A DNA stretch of 64,000 bases from CAYPEL01 sp036479985 (GTDB lineage Bacteria > Pseudomonadota > Gammaproteobacteria > DSM-19610), in contig CBDDAF010000003.1 in the NCBI GenBank assembly GCA_965224815.1, positions 2,480,001 through 2,544,000 of the forward strand, read 5' to 3'. Each line of letters opens with the position of its first letter. Within the stretch, counting starts at the first letter, position 1. This document shows positions 48,784-57,311 of this stretch, piece by piece. A program made the position numbers and the translations under genes. The notes under the pieces are model-generated. The model was not told where the DNA came from. It saw only the letters and a program-made list of their open reading frames with translations, and ran no database searches.

Positions 48784-49233
48784 TCTTGTATTCTCCTCTC
48801 AAGCGATTCAGTACAGAATCGCATCTCCTCCAAAAATTTTACGCTTGCTCTCCAACAAGCGTACTGAAATATAAGCATTTTTTATGCCTGGTTAGTAAAA
48901 TGTAAGTGGATTAACAAGTTAGAAATTTAAAGCTAATACTATATAAACAAGTGTAAGAAATTCTGATATTTTTGGTCAGAAAAAGTTGTGTATTTAATAA
49001 GCTAGAATTAATCTAACTCATTGTATAAAAAGTAATTATTTCTCTTAAATAAAGAAAATCAACTCTGTAAAGTTTATCGACAAGATAATATTTCTTAACG
49101 GTTTGATTAAGCATTTAGCAAGAGATTGGATTTATTCAATAATTTTAAAAATACTACAAAATTAAGGTCATAACCTACGGGTCGATACCTCAATCAGTGT
49201 GGTTTTTATTTGCTGAAAATTGAGGGTCATTAG
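48784..49233. other. AT-rich intergenic region
   Basis: No gene. TACGCTTG (48840-48847) and CAAGCGTA (48856-48863) form an 8-bp hairpin; otherwise low-complexity AT sequence holding two divergent promoters. Confidence 0.5.
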
Positions 49234-49698
49234 ATGCGTGTTCCAACGGGACTGAAAATAATTATTCTTATGCTGTGTGCTGGCATATCTACAATGACGT
49301 CTGCAGAAATTTTTAGCTGGAAAGATGCGCAGGGTAAAGTTCACTTTGGCGACCGGCAGCCTATCGATCATAAGTCAGAGCAGGTCACGGTTCGAGTAAA
49401 TACCTATGATGCGCCTCCCGTAATAACCAAAGTTAAATCTTTGACGATTGCTAAAGGAAAAGTAGTTCTATACACCACGCAACGCTGCGGCTATTGCAAG
49501 ATGGCCAAACAATTTCTAAAGAAAAATAAAATCAAGTATTCGTCGTATGACGTTGAGACCTCGAAAAAAGGTAAGCGTGATTTTAAAAAACTGAAAGGTA
49601 AGGGTGTGCCGATCATTCTAGTTGGTGATCAGCGTATGACTGGTTTTAGTGAAGATCGCATGGTCAGTATGCTGAAAAAATCGGGGTATAATTTATAA
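49234..49698 (+). CDS. DUF4124 plus glutaredoxin-domain protein
   Basis: 154 residues, exported: signal peptide to about residue 24 (MTSA), a DUF4124 domain (EIFSWKDAQGKVHFGDRQP) and a glutaredoxin-like domain with the CGYC motif (Cys85, Cys88). A periplasmic dithiol/disulfide role is likely; the DUF4124 part is common in gammaproteobacterial envelope proteins. GAGGG lies 8 nt before ATG. Confidence 0.84.
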   Translation: MRVPTGLKIIILMLCAGISTMTSAEIFSWKDAQGKVHFGDRQPIDHKSEQVTVRVNTYDAPPVITKVKSLTIAKGKVVLYTTQRCGYCKMAKQFLKKNKIKYSSYDVETSKKGKRDFKKLKGKGVPIILVGDQRMTGFSEDRMVSMLKKSGYNL

Positions 49699-49717
49699 GG
49701 CAGGTAATCAGAGCTCG

Positions 49718-50143
49718 CTAATTCTGCCAGACTCCATATCCCTGACTACGCAACCAGTCTGCCAACGCTGCTTCTTTAGTTTCTTCTGGTAGATCTTTTT
49801 GCGGAAAACCGTCAATTAACTCAAGGGCGAGTTCAATACCAAACATTCTTGGGTATTTGCTGCTACGGTAACCGAGCTTGTGTTGTTCATAACGTTCACC
49901 CGGTTCATGAATCGTCATGCCGACGTAGACGCAGGGCATACCTTCAATATAGTCAGGATTAATTAATTTAAATTCTTTACGCCCCATCACGTCTGGATGA
50001 AGTGTGATTACGTAGAGGTTTCGTCCTTGTTTTTTGCGGGCGGCACGTTTGGCTTTTAGTTTCCAATCTGCAATCCGTGCATCCCTGTACAGGTCTTTTT
50101 GGTGAGAACGGTCTGTATCAGTTATTTGTGTCACTGGATTCAC
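49718..50143 (-). CDS. GIY-YIG-like nuclease-fold protein
   Basis: 141 residues. A basic N-terminus (KLKAKRAARKKQGR) is followed by NLYVITLHP and PCVYVGMTIHEPGERYEQHKLGYR, the two halves of a GIY-YIG-like core, and a Glu-containing helix (ETKEAALADWLRSQGYGVW). It starts 12 nt after the SRAP gene, so likely one operon with it and the TOPRIM gene. Nuclease activity is inferred. Confidence 0.6.
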   Translation of the reverse strand: MNPVTQITDTDRSHQKDLYRDARIADWKLKAKRAARKKQGRNLYVITLHPDVMGRKEFKLINPDYIEGMPCVYVGMTIHEPGERYEQHKLGYRSSKYPRMFGIELALELIDGFPQKDLPEETKEAALADWLRSQGYGVWQN

Positions 50144-50155
50144 ATTAAGAGGTAA

Positions 50156-50827
50156 TTAAACCAGAATCTTGCTGTCTTCCAGTAGAATTGGAGCTTCTTT
50201 AATGCTGGAATTGTTATAGCGCGAATCAATGGCCGAGGCTTGTAGAGTATAGGGTAATACAGGTTCAAAGAGTGGGTATAGGGTTTCTGTATTCTGTTTT
50301 TCATTCAACCATAAATCAGCATTATCGGCATTCAACATGACTGGCATGCGATTATGAAATTGTTTAAATTCAGGTGCGGCTTCAGTGGTCACTATTGAGC
50401 ACGATAAAATATGTCCGGTACCATCAGTCCAGTAATCCCATAGTCCGGCGAACGCCATGGTCTTATCCGTAGCAGAAAATAAGTAAGGCGATTTTTTATT
50501 TCCATTGCGTTGCCACTCAACAAATGAATGTGCAGGAATGATGCAGCGTTTATGCCGGAAGCAGCCTTGATAAGCCCGGCTTGTTTCCAGCGTTTCACAA
50601 CGCGCATTGAACATCGCATATTTTGTTGACGGGCCATCACTCCAGTGAGGTACTAACCACCAGCGCATATCACTGATAATCCGTTTGCCTTCCCAATAAT
50701 GAATTACAGGTACCTGATCAGTAGGCGCTAAATTGTAACGCACGGGTAGTGGGCCAAAATCAACATTTAATTCTGCCAGAAAGGCGTGAATTTCAGGGTC
50801 ATCAGTCATATTAAATCGGCCACACAT
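50156..50827 (-). CDS. SRAP / YedK-HMCES abasic-site protein
   Basis: 223 residues from ATG 50827. The N-terminus MCGRF leaves Cys2 free after Met removal, which crosslinks abasic sites in single-stranded DNA. NLAPTDQVPVI, FNARCETL, IIPAHSFVEW and FHNRMPVML are the family motifs. The start overlaps the TOPRIM stop by one base (TGATG). It protects damaged replication forks. Confidence 0.93.
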   Translation of the reverse strand: MCGRFNMTDDPEIHAFLAELNVDFGPLPVRYNLAPTDQVPVIHYWEGKRIISDMRWWLVPHWSDGPSTKYAMFNARCETLETSRAYQGCFRHKRCIIPAHSFVEWQRNGNKKSPYLFSATDKTMAFAGLWDYWTDGTGHILSCSIVTTEAAPEFKQFHNRMPVMLNADNADLWLNEKQNTETLYPLFEPVLPYTLQASAIDSRYNNSSIKEAPILLEDSKILV

Positions 50828-51417
50828 CAAGCTATCTCTGTCGGCATTGGATCAGGATTTCTATGTATGTTTATTTGTCTGCGCGTCCCTGGGTTCAGGA
50901 GTAAAGTTGCACATTCTTCTTGTGTAAACTGTGCAACTCCTTTAAAGCGAGTAATCACTGGTTCAATATTTACTGTCATCTTCTCAAAAATATCAACGCG
51001 TTCTTGTTCACTCCAGGCATAGTGGCGCTGTGCCTGGTGTTTTCCAGTAATTCGGAAAAGAGGAGGAATTATGACATGGACTAACCCCGAATCCACAAGC
51101 GCCCTAAGATAGCGATCAAAAAGAATCAGCAGCAAAGCACGCGCATGTGTTCCATCTACATCCGGATCAGCCAATATCAAAATACGGGAAAATACTAAAT
51201 CACCTGGTTTACAGTCATCTTCAATGCCACAGGCTAATGTCTGGAAAATCTTTTGACAGGCTTGGTTTGCGAGTACTTTTTCTGCAGTGGCTTTCTCTAC
51301 ATTCAGCAGTTTGCCCTGAATAGCGATAACGCTTTGAGTGGCCTTATTCATTGCCTGACGCACAGTGCTGGCAGCAGACTCACCCTCAACGATAAATAAT
51401 TCCTTTTCTGCAGTCAT
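50827..51417 (-). CDS. Stand-alone TOPRIM domain, GyrB/ParE-like
   Basis: 196 residues matching the GyrB TOPRIM region: ELFIVEGESAAST (metal Glu) and ILADPDVDGTHAR (Asp84, Asp86, Asp88), plus QGKLLNVEKA and IPPLFRI. The ATPase/transducer domain is absent, and a TAA stands just before the ATG. All metal ligands are intact, which argues against simple decay. It is translationally coupled to the SRAP gene. It may be a remnant of a gyrB copy or a separate repair-related protein. Confidence 0.78.
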   Translation of the reverse strand: MTAEKELFIVEGESAASTVRQAMNKATQSVIAIQGKLLNVEKATAEKVLANQACQKIFQTLACGIEDDCKPGDLVFSRILILADPDVDGTHARALLLILFDRYLRALVDSGLVHVIIPPLFRITGKHQAQRHYAWSEQERVDIFEKMTVNIEPVITRFKGVAQFTQEECATLLLNPGTRRQINIHRNPDPMPTEIA

Positions 51418-51546
51418 TTAGATGGGTTCCATTTTCCACGGGTGGATACACAATTCTATGCCTTGTCATTTTACAGGAATAGAATAAAATGCAAGCGAAA
51501 TTGTTACGTATTATTGAAGTGGCTATATATTTAACTGAGGAAAGCA

Positions 51547-52071
51547 ATGTTAAAACAGATAGAAAATGGTATGGAAGGAGTTATATTTAAAAGTCGCTGG
51601 CTATTGGCGCCATATTTTATCGGGTTAGTCTTTAGTATTGTTTTATTATTTATAAAATTCGCTCAGGAGTTTTGGCATATAGCATCACATGTTTTTACAT
51701 CACAAGAGAGTGATGTGGTCATTGGTATATTGGCGTTGGTGGATATGACTTTGGTGGGTAGTCTATTGCTAATGATAATATTCAGTGGCTACGAAATATT
51801 TGTTTCAAAAATTGATGTGGCAAACCATCAAGATAGGCCGGACTGGATGGGTAAGGTGGATTTTTCAGGCTTAAAGCTCAAAGTAATTGGGGCAATTGTT
51901 GCCATTTCTGCGATTGATTTATTAAGAACATTTATGAATATCCCAGAACAGCTTAATGATGCAGATACAAATAACCTGATGTGGAAAGTAATTATCCATA
52001 TGTCTTTTGTTTTATCGGGCGTGTTGTTCGCATTAATGGATTTGATAGCAGGGCGGACTACTAAACATTAA
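51547..52071 (+). CDS. yqhA: YqhA/UPF0114 family membrane protein
   Basis: 174 residues with three to four helices and the family pattern ENGMEGVIFKSRWLLAPYFIGL ... LVDMTLVGSLLLMIIFSGYE. GAGGA lies before ATG. Function unknown in the family. Confidence 0.82.
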   Translation: MLKQIENGMEGVIFKSRWLLAPYFIGLVFSIVLLFIKFAQEFWHIASHVFTSQESDVVIGILALVDMTLVGSLLLMIIFSGYEIFVSKIDVANHQDRPDWMGKVDFSGLKLKVIGAIVAISAIDLLRTFMNIPEQLNDADTNNLMWKVIIHMSFVLSGVLFALMDLIAGRTTKH

Positions 52072-52122
52072 TATTTGCTAAAGCAGTTAGCGTCTTCTTT
52101 ACGTATCGAACAGTGTAAATAC

Positions 52123-52183
52123 TGTAGGAGCGGCTTCAGCCGCGATGGGTGTAGTGTTTATCGCGGCTGAAGCCGCTCCTACA
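52123..52183. repeat. Dispersed palindromic repeat, copy 4
   Basis: Same arms as copy 2, between yqhA and the lipoprotein gene. Confidence 0.85.
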
Positions 52184-52188
52184 AGTTC

Positions 52189-53322
52189 TTAATTATTAAA
52201 TGGCCGTGCCAACCACGTTTGCCAGGTATCTAAAGCGGGCCGGGCATTAAGATTTTCATCGTAAAATCCAGTGTCTCGCCAGATTCTCCCTACATCATCA
52301 CTGCCGAGTACAGTTGTCCATAACGTATCGTAATCGGCAATACTAAACCAGATAACAAAAGCAGCGTTTAGGCGTTCTGCTTCATTTAGCATAATGTCAG
52401 TGAACTGGTTTTGATCGTTATTGCTAATCGGCAGATTGATCATGAATGTGGGTATAACCAGATCCTCTGCAGCCCAGGCCGTTTCTGTAACTGCAACAGG
52501 CTTGCCAGGTGCCAGTGTATTAATCTGACTCATCCAGTCTGCCGGCAAGGTTGCAGGGTCACCTTTATCAGCATGATCGAAAAATGCATAGGGATAAATG
52601 CTAATGCCAGCCATATCCACCTGGTTAGTGATGCGCGCAAATCCAGTCTGGGTGATTTGCATTTCAGCATTGTCAGGTGTTTTGAGTGATAGGGAAACCA
52701 TAACGATTAAATTTGGGTGTACAGTTTTTATTCGCGAATATATCGCATCAGCAAAGATTACAAAGGCGTCATACTCAGCAGGACTGTTGAACATCAGTCC
52801 AGATATCTCAACCGCGTAGTTAAAATAAACAGGATCGAAACGTGCAATCAAATCCAGCGCGAAATTTCCATAAGCCTGTATAACTTCAGGTGAATCAAAG
52901 GTTCGTGTAGCCCAGGCACCACTACGGGGTTCATTTTGTGTTGCCCCCAAATTAGGCGCCAGTTCAGTTCGCGGGCCATCGAGTGAATCGATCGACAAGT
53001 ACACTGTTTTACCCGGCAGTGTTTTTGTTAGTCGGGTCGAGATTTCATCTTGCAGAGATTGTGGATAGGCTGTTCCATCTAATGCTTCCTGCCAGGGTAT
53101 GCCGCCCATAAAGTGATGACTAATGATGTCGCCATTTTGCTGTATTTGGTCATAAACATAATCCTGAGCAGTAAAGCTCGCTTCATATAACCACGGCGTG
53201 AATCCCATCTGTATGGATCGTGTATCGACATTAGAATCTGAACTGCCACCGCTGCCACCACCACAGGAGATAGAAAGAAAGCTAAATCCTAACAGGGCCA
53301 GGCAAAATATTGATTTATTCAT
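52189..53322 (-). CDS. Lipoprotein with glycosidase-like TIM barrel
   Basis: 377 residues. A lipoprotein signal (FSFLSISC, lipid Cys about 20), then a Gly/Ser linker and a barrel-like domain. YAVEISGLMF could supply the acid/base Glu and AVTETAWAAED the nucleophile Glu, as in clan-A glycoside hydrolases. Substrate not readable. It starts 6 nt after the SGNH gene, forming a pair for surface polysaccharide handling. Confidence 0.6.
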   Translation of the reverse strand: MNKSIFCLALLGFSFLSISCGGGSGGSSDSNVDTRSIQMGFTPWLYEASFTAQDYVYDQIQQNGDIISHHFMGGIPWQEALDGTAYPQSLQDEISTRLTKTLPGKTVYLSIDSLDGPRTELAPNLGATQNEPRSGAWATRTFDSPEVIQAYGNFALDLIARFDPVYFNYAVEISGLMFNSPAEYDAFVIFADAIYSRIKTVHPNLIVMVSLSLKTPDNAEMQITQTGFARITNQVDMAGISIYPYAFFDHADKGDPATLPADWMSQINTLAPGKPVAVTETAWAAEDLVIPTFMINLPISNNDQNQFTDIMLNEAERLNAAFVIWFSIADYDTLWTTVLGSDDVGRIWRDTGFYDENLNARPALDTWQTWLARPFNN

Positions 53323-53328
53323 TGAGGT

Positions 53329-54345
53329 TCAAAGGCCAGATGTACCCATAGATTGATCTGATAAGAGGGAGCCGTCAACAGTCTCTCTACTAAGAAAATT
53401 TACAATTTCAGATGCTGCGATACGGTGGCCATTTGCGTTCCAATGATAGTCACCTTTAATATATGTGTTGTCGATGCCAGCCTTATTAAGTTGTTCATGC
53501 AAGTCTAAGAATGGAACGTTTTGTGTGATTGACCAGTGATTGAGAAACTGGCGTCGTTCTCTATCTTCCTTTGTGTCTCTCTTCCCAGGCAAGTAGAGTA
53601 ATACAAGTTTTGCACTTAAGTTTTGTGTTTCTTGATAAATACGGTTGAGTAATGCTTTATTGAGGTCGTAACGATTACGGTTTGTTATTTTATACCAGTA
53701 AATTTCATACGCAGCCTGGGTAAGATGTAGTTTTCGCCATGCAGATCCACCCGGGTAGGCTTTTGAAGCTAGCTTTCCATTATTTAATTCGTATTTTGGA
53801 ATTGTAAATCCCATCCCGGCATATCGTGGCATTACCCTTCGAAAATCATCTGTATAAACTGCAAGTATAACGATATCTGGATTTATCTTAGAGCCAAACT
53901 TTTCTAGTGCGCGCAGCATGAGATCCATGCCCCATCCACCCATCCCGAGATTGTCAACACGCCACCCCGGTATTTTTGTTTCGAGAACTTCAGTTAGACG
54001 GTCTTTGCTGTTAACTCCAAGCCCAAAGACAAATGAATCACCAATTATCAATAGCCGTTTTTCATTTCCTGGCGCTCCAAATTCGCGAGGATTGCGAAAG
54101 CCATCAGAATTAGAAACGATATCTGTAATATGTTGTGCTGTAGATGGGTATCGGTCGAATGTAGATGTTGATGGCCAAAGATGGTAACCAACATCGTTAT
54201 CAGTAACAAATAGATCAGGTCTTGTTGGAGAGGGTGTACCGGAGGGCGTAAAAAGTTTGAGTACTCGCAATCCTGATTCAACGCATCCAAGGACGACTAC
54301 AGTAATCAGGCTATATATTAATAAATTTATAGAAAAAGATTTCAA
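53329..54345 (-). CDS. SGNH-hydrolase-like membrane-anchored protein
   Basis: 338 residues with an N-terminal helix. GDSFVFGLGV (Ser nucleophile), DNLGMGGWG and KGDYHWNANGH (Asp/His) are the SGNH set. Such proteins often remove or transfer acyl groups on polysaccharides. Operon partner of the glycosidase-like lipoprotein. Confidence 0.75.
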   Translation of the reverse strand: MKSFSINLLIYSLITVVVLGCVESGLRVLKLFTPSGTPSPTRPDLFVTDNDVGYHLWPSTSTFDRYPSTAQHITDIVSNSDGFRNPREFGAPGNEKRLLIIGDSFVFGLGVNSKDRLTEVLETKIPGWRVDNLGMGGWGMDLMLRALEKFGSKINPDIVILAVYTDDFRRVMPRYAGMGFTIPKYELNNGKLASKAYPGGSAWRKLHLTQAAYEIYWYKITNRNRYDLNKALLNRIYQETQNLSAKLVLLYLPGKRDTKEDRERRQFLNHWSITQNVPFLDLHEQLNKAGIDNTYIKGDYHWNANGHRIAASEIVNFLSRETVDGSLLSDQSMGTSGL

Positions 54346-54513
54346 TATGCTGCACCGATAGTCGCTTGTAATAATTAACTGAAATTATATAAAGTTTGCA
54401 CGTCATCATTATACAAATTATTGTGAATGAATGGTGTCGAAGTATGCGTTCATTATCTTCTTCGATGAAGTGACTGATTACGGTAGCGAATAATAATTGA
54501 CACCTGGTCGAGC

Positions 54514-55431
54514 CTATTTCGTAGGCATAGTCGAATGCAATATTCTGAGAAAAGCATCAGGATCAAGGAACCCCTTTCCCCAAGCTGCATCTAAATCAGC
54601 ATTAGGTTTCAAGGCGATGATTTCCTCAATTGTCTTGCCTTGACGAACCAGTTTTTGCATGCGGTCTTTAACCGTCACCAGCATATCGCGGTAGTTCTCA
54701 AGTGCTTTTTTGTCACCTAGTGGGCCATGTCCAGGAATGATTTTTGTTTTGTTATCTGCCATCGCAATAACAAAATCAACCGCAGCAATCACGCCATTAA
54801 TACTGCCATTGCTGGAGGCATCAATGAATGGATACAAGCCATTAAAAAACGTATCACCCATATGGATGACATTGGCCGATTTAAATATAACCATGCTGTC
54901 ACCATCGGTGTGGGCATTGCTGTGGTGTACAACCTGTATCTCCTGTCTGTTCAGGTGGAAGGTCATGGTGTCATTAAAGGTAATAACGGGAAGTGCGATT
55001 TTGGGGGCGGCAGGGACTTTCTTGTTGAAAGCAGCGATAAAGTTATCTTTGGTCATACGCTCACGCACATTATCGTGCGCAACGATAACGGTGCCTTCTT
55101 TACCAAGGTTTTCATTGCCGCCCGTATGGTCAAAATGCCAATGGGTGTTTAAAACAAAGCGAATCGGTTTATCAGAGATCTTGGCGACGGCGGCCTTTAT
55201 TTTTGTGGTTAACGGAGCAAACTGATCATCAATCATGAAAACACCATCTTCACCAGCAGACACACCGATATTTCCGCCTTTTCCCATTAGCATGTAAATG
55301 CCATCACTTACATTTATTGTTTTAATTTCGATACTGCTGAATTCATCGTTTGCCTCTTTAGCAAAGGCAACCGGAGAGCTTGCAAAACACATCAGGCATG
55401 TGATCAATTGCAGTAATTTTAAAAATTTCAT
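54514..55431 (-). CDS. Exported metallo-beta-lactamase-fold hydrolase
   Basis: 305 residues, signal peptide ending AFA. NTHWHFDHTGG is the HxHxDH zinc motif; HSNAHTDGD, MGDTFFN and PGHGPLGD supply the remaining ligands. Related to periplasmic MBL proteins near B3 lactamases and quinoprotein relays; substrate unknown. Confidence 0.85.
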   Translation of the reverse strand: MKFLKLLQLITCLMCFASSPVAFAKEANDEFSSIEIKTINVSDGIYMLMGKGGNIGVSAGEDGVFMIDDQFAPLTTKIKAAVAKISDKPIRFVLNTHWHFDHTGGNENLGKEGTVIVAHDNVRERMTKDNFIAAFNKKVPAAPKIALPVITFNDTMTFHLNRQEIQVVHHSNAHTDGDSMVIFKSANVIHMGDTFFNGLYPFIDASSNGSINGVIAAVDFVIAMADNKTKIIPGHGPLGDKKALENYRDMLVTVKDRMQKLVRQGKTIEEIIALKPNADLDAAWGKGFLDPDAFLRILHSTMPTK

Positions 55432-55494
55432 TTCGTTCTTCCTAATTAAATTCGTTACTAATAATAGTATGGGGATCAGGCAATGGTGTAGAGC

Positions 55495-55914
55495 TCATTT
55501 TTCCCGTTCAAGTGTCGCACATCCTGCGGTGGCCTGTTCCCATGTTTCAACATAGCAGGCGCCTATCTTGTTGTCGCCAAGAATACGGCCATGATTAAAC
55601 CCGCGGCTGTTGCTGGAAACCCAGGTAAAGGAGATATTATCCGGATATATAACACCAAAAAAGTTTTTTGTGCCATCGGGGTAAGTGAAGGTTCCACGGA
55701 AACGCCGGTCTTTTTGCTCGGTTATATGGACGATTTTATTATTCCAGGTTTTGTAACCCTTCAAGTCTGAAACGATCGCATTCTTGCCACTCCAGGTACC
55801 AATTAGGTTGGGGATATTGGAGCCTTTGTCTACTATCTTTGATTGATATAAGAAAAAAAGTGCAGCACTGTTAATAATCACCAGTAACCATAAAAAGAAT
55901 TGAGAGTATTTCAC
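55495..55914 (-). CDS. Membrane-anchored hypothetical protein
   Basis: 139 residues from a GTG at 55914 with GAGGAA before it; TTG 55932 is the longer alternative. One N-terminal helix (FFLWLLVIINSAALFFLY), then a beta-rich domain (GTWSGKNAIVSD...). Unknown function. Confidence 0.65.
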   Translation of the reverse strand: MKYSQFFLWLLVIINSAALFFLYQSKIVDKGSNIPNLIGTWSGKNAIVSDLKGYKTWNNKIVHITEQKDRRFRGTFTYPDGTKNFFGVIYPDNISFTWVSSNSRGFNHGRILGDNKIGACYVETWEQATAGCATLEREK

Positions 55915-56058
55915 TAGATGTTCCTCAAACAAACGGAAAATAAATGCCGTGTCAGGTTGGATTATAACCTAGCTATTAACCGCATGCAGCGATCCAAGGG
56001 GGAGTAGTTGGTCATATTAAGTTACCGGTGGTGCCAATGACCTAGGGATACTTTGGCT

Positions 56059-56487
56059 TTAGAACGCCCATGGTTCAGGGGTGGTATCTAAACGGTTCTT
56101 TCTGGCTTCACTAAATAATTCTTCCGTGAATTTATTTGCATCTAATAACAGATATATTTTTCTCGCATCATTAGAATAAATAATAGTCACTGTACCGGCC
56201 TCTGATTTCGGATTAGGCCATTCTTCTTTTGGAGTGTTTTCATGTAATCTCGGCAATAAGTGTTGATATAAATCATCAATATTAAAAGTGCCTGTTTTTA
56301 ACTGTTGGAATTGAGGTAGTGCTCCATAAGTGAGCCGTGATTGACCACTTCTTTCAACATAGAGTGTCGTTGCTCCCTCTGGATAAGCCATAATTATAGT
56401 TTCAATATGGCCTATATTTTTATTGCATCCGGTAGATGTAAGAGAGATCAATACCAAGCATGCTGAGTAAATTACTTTGATAATAAT
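56059..56487 (-). CDS. Small lipoprotein, apparently with an ATT start
   Basis: About 143 residues. In frame, IIIKVIYSACLVLISLTSTGC is a good lipoprotein signal, but no ATG, GTG or TTG opens it in full; ATT at 56487 follows GGAGATAGA. The TTG at 56457 would leave only a 10-residue signal. The body is unrecognised. A lost start codon is the alternative. Confidence 0.5.
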   Translation of the reverse strand: MIIKVIYSACLVLISLTSTGCNKNIGHIETIIMAYPEGATTLYVERSGQSRLTYGALPQFQQLKTGTFNIDDLYQHLLPRLHENTPKEEWPNPKSEAGTVTIIYSNDARKIYLLLDANKFTEELFSEARKNRLDTTPEPWAF

Positions 56488-56576
56488 TCTATCTCCATTC
56501 TATCATTTTGAGTGATTGATTTGTCTGAAGTGAATAGGTGCTAGAAAAAAATCTCTCTGGTTATATTTATACTGAG

Positions 56577-56882
56577 TTAAAGTTCCTCAATATAACTCCG
56601 GGCAATCGGCGTCTGCACATAACGTTTTTTACCTTCAGTAGTTGTCCAGAAATAATAGTAACCCTTGGCGGGTTCGCTGGTGACTTTGCCGTCCTTAACA
56701 ATCCAGCTTTTAACATGGTTTCCATCTGCGTAGGTGATTTTATAATCGCCTTCCAGGAATGTTATCCCGAGACGTGATATTTTATTTTGTTGCTCTTGAG
56801 TGCAGCTAGTTAGTATTGTTAAAGACATAACCAGAAAAATAAGTAATGTGAACTGTTTGAAATTAGTGATTTGTGGTTCCAC
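56577..56882 (-). CDS. Small lipoprotein, unknown
   Basis: 101 residues from GTG 56882 with GGGGAGA upstream. LVMSLTILTSC is the lipobox (Cys about 27); the rest is one small domain (SWIVKDGKVTSEPAKGYYYFW). Function unknown. Confidence 0.68.
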   Translation of the reverse strand: MEPQITNFKQFTLLIFLVMSLTILTSCTQEQQNKISRLGITFLEGDYKITYADGNHVKSWIVKDGKVTSEPAKGYYYFWTTTEGKKRYVQTPIARSYIEEL

Positions 56883-57311
56883 TCTGTTCTCCCCAAAATG
56901 TTACTAAACTGTAAAATTTCAATAATAATAGTGAATATTTATATATTGACCTGTGTTGAAAGCCAGGATTTTGCTAAGTGGTTTAATTTGTTTGTACTTG
57001 TATTCTGGGTATAAATACTGCTGATTATTTCCATGCACGCTTGATGTCTTTGTATGGCGACACTACCAGTGTTGCCGAATTAATAAAACATAAATCACAT
57101 CAATGATTTGTTGTCCTGGTATGTATATTGCTCTTACATGACCGGATAAGCCATTGTTGTGGAATAGCAATTGATCGGAGTCTTATTTACCGAGCTGTGA
57201 TCAAGTTAACAGAAACTAAGTTTTATACTGTTATATTGAAAGTAATTTTCAATAACTATACCAAGCAGCAGGTATGAAGTTAAACCAACAAATTTGTGCG
57301 GGTTAATAGTT
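56883..57311. other. AT-rich intergenic region
   Basis: No gene or strong repeat seen; contains the divergent promoters of the lipoprotein and pectate-lyase-like genes. Confidence 0.5.
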
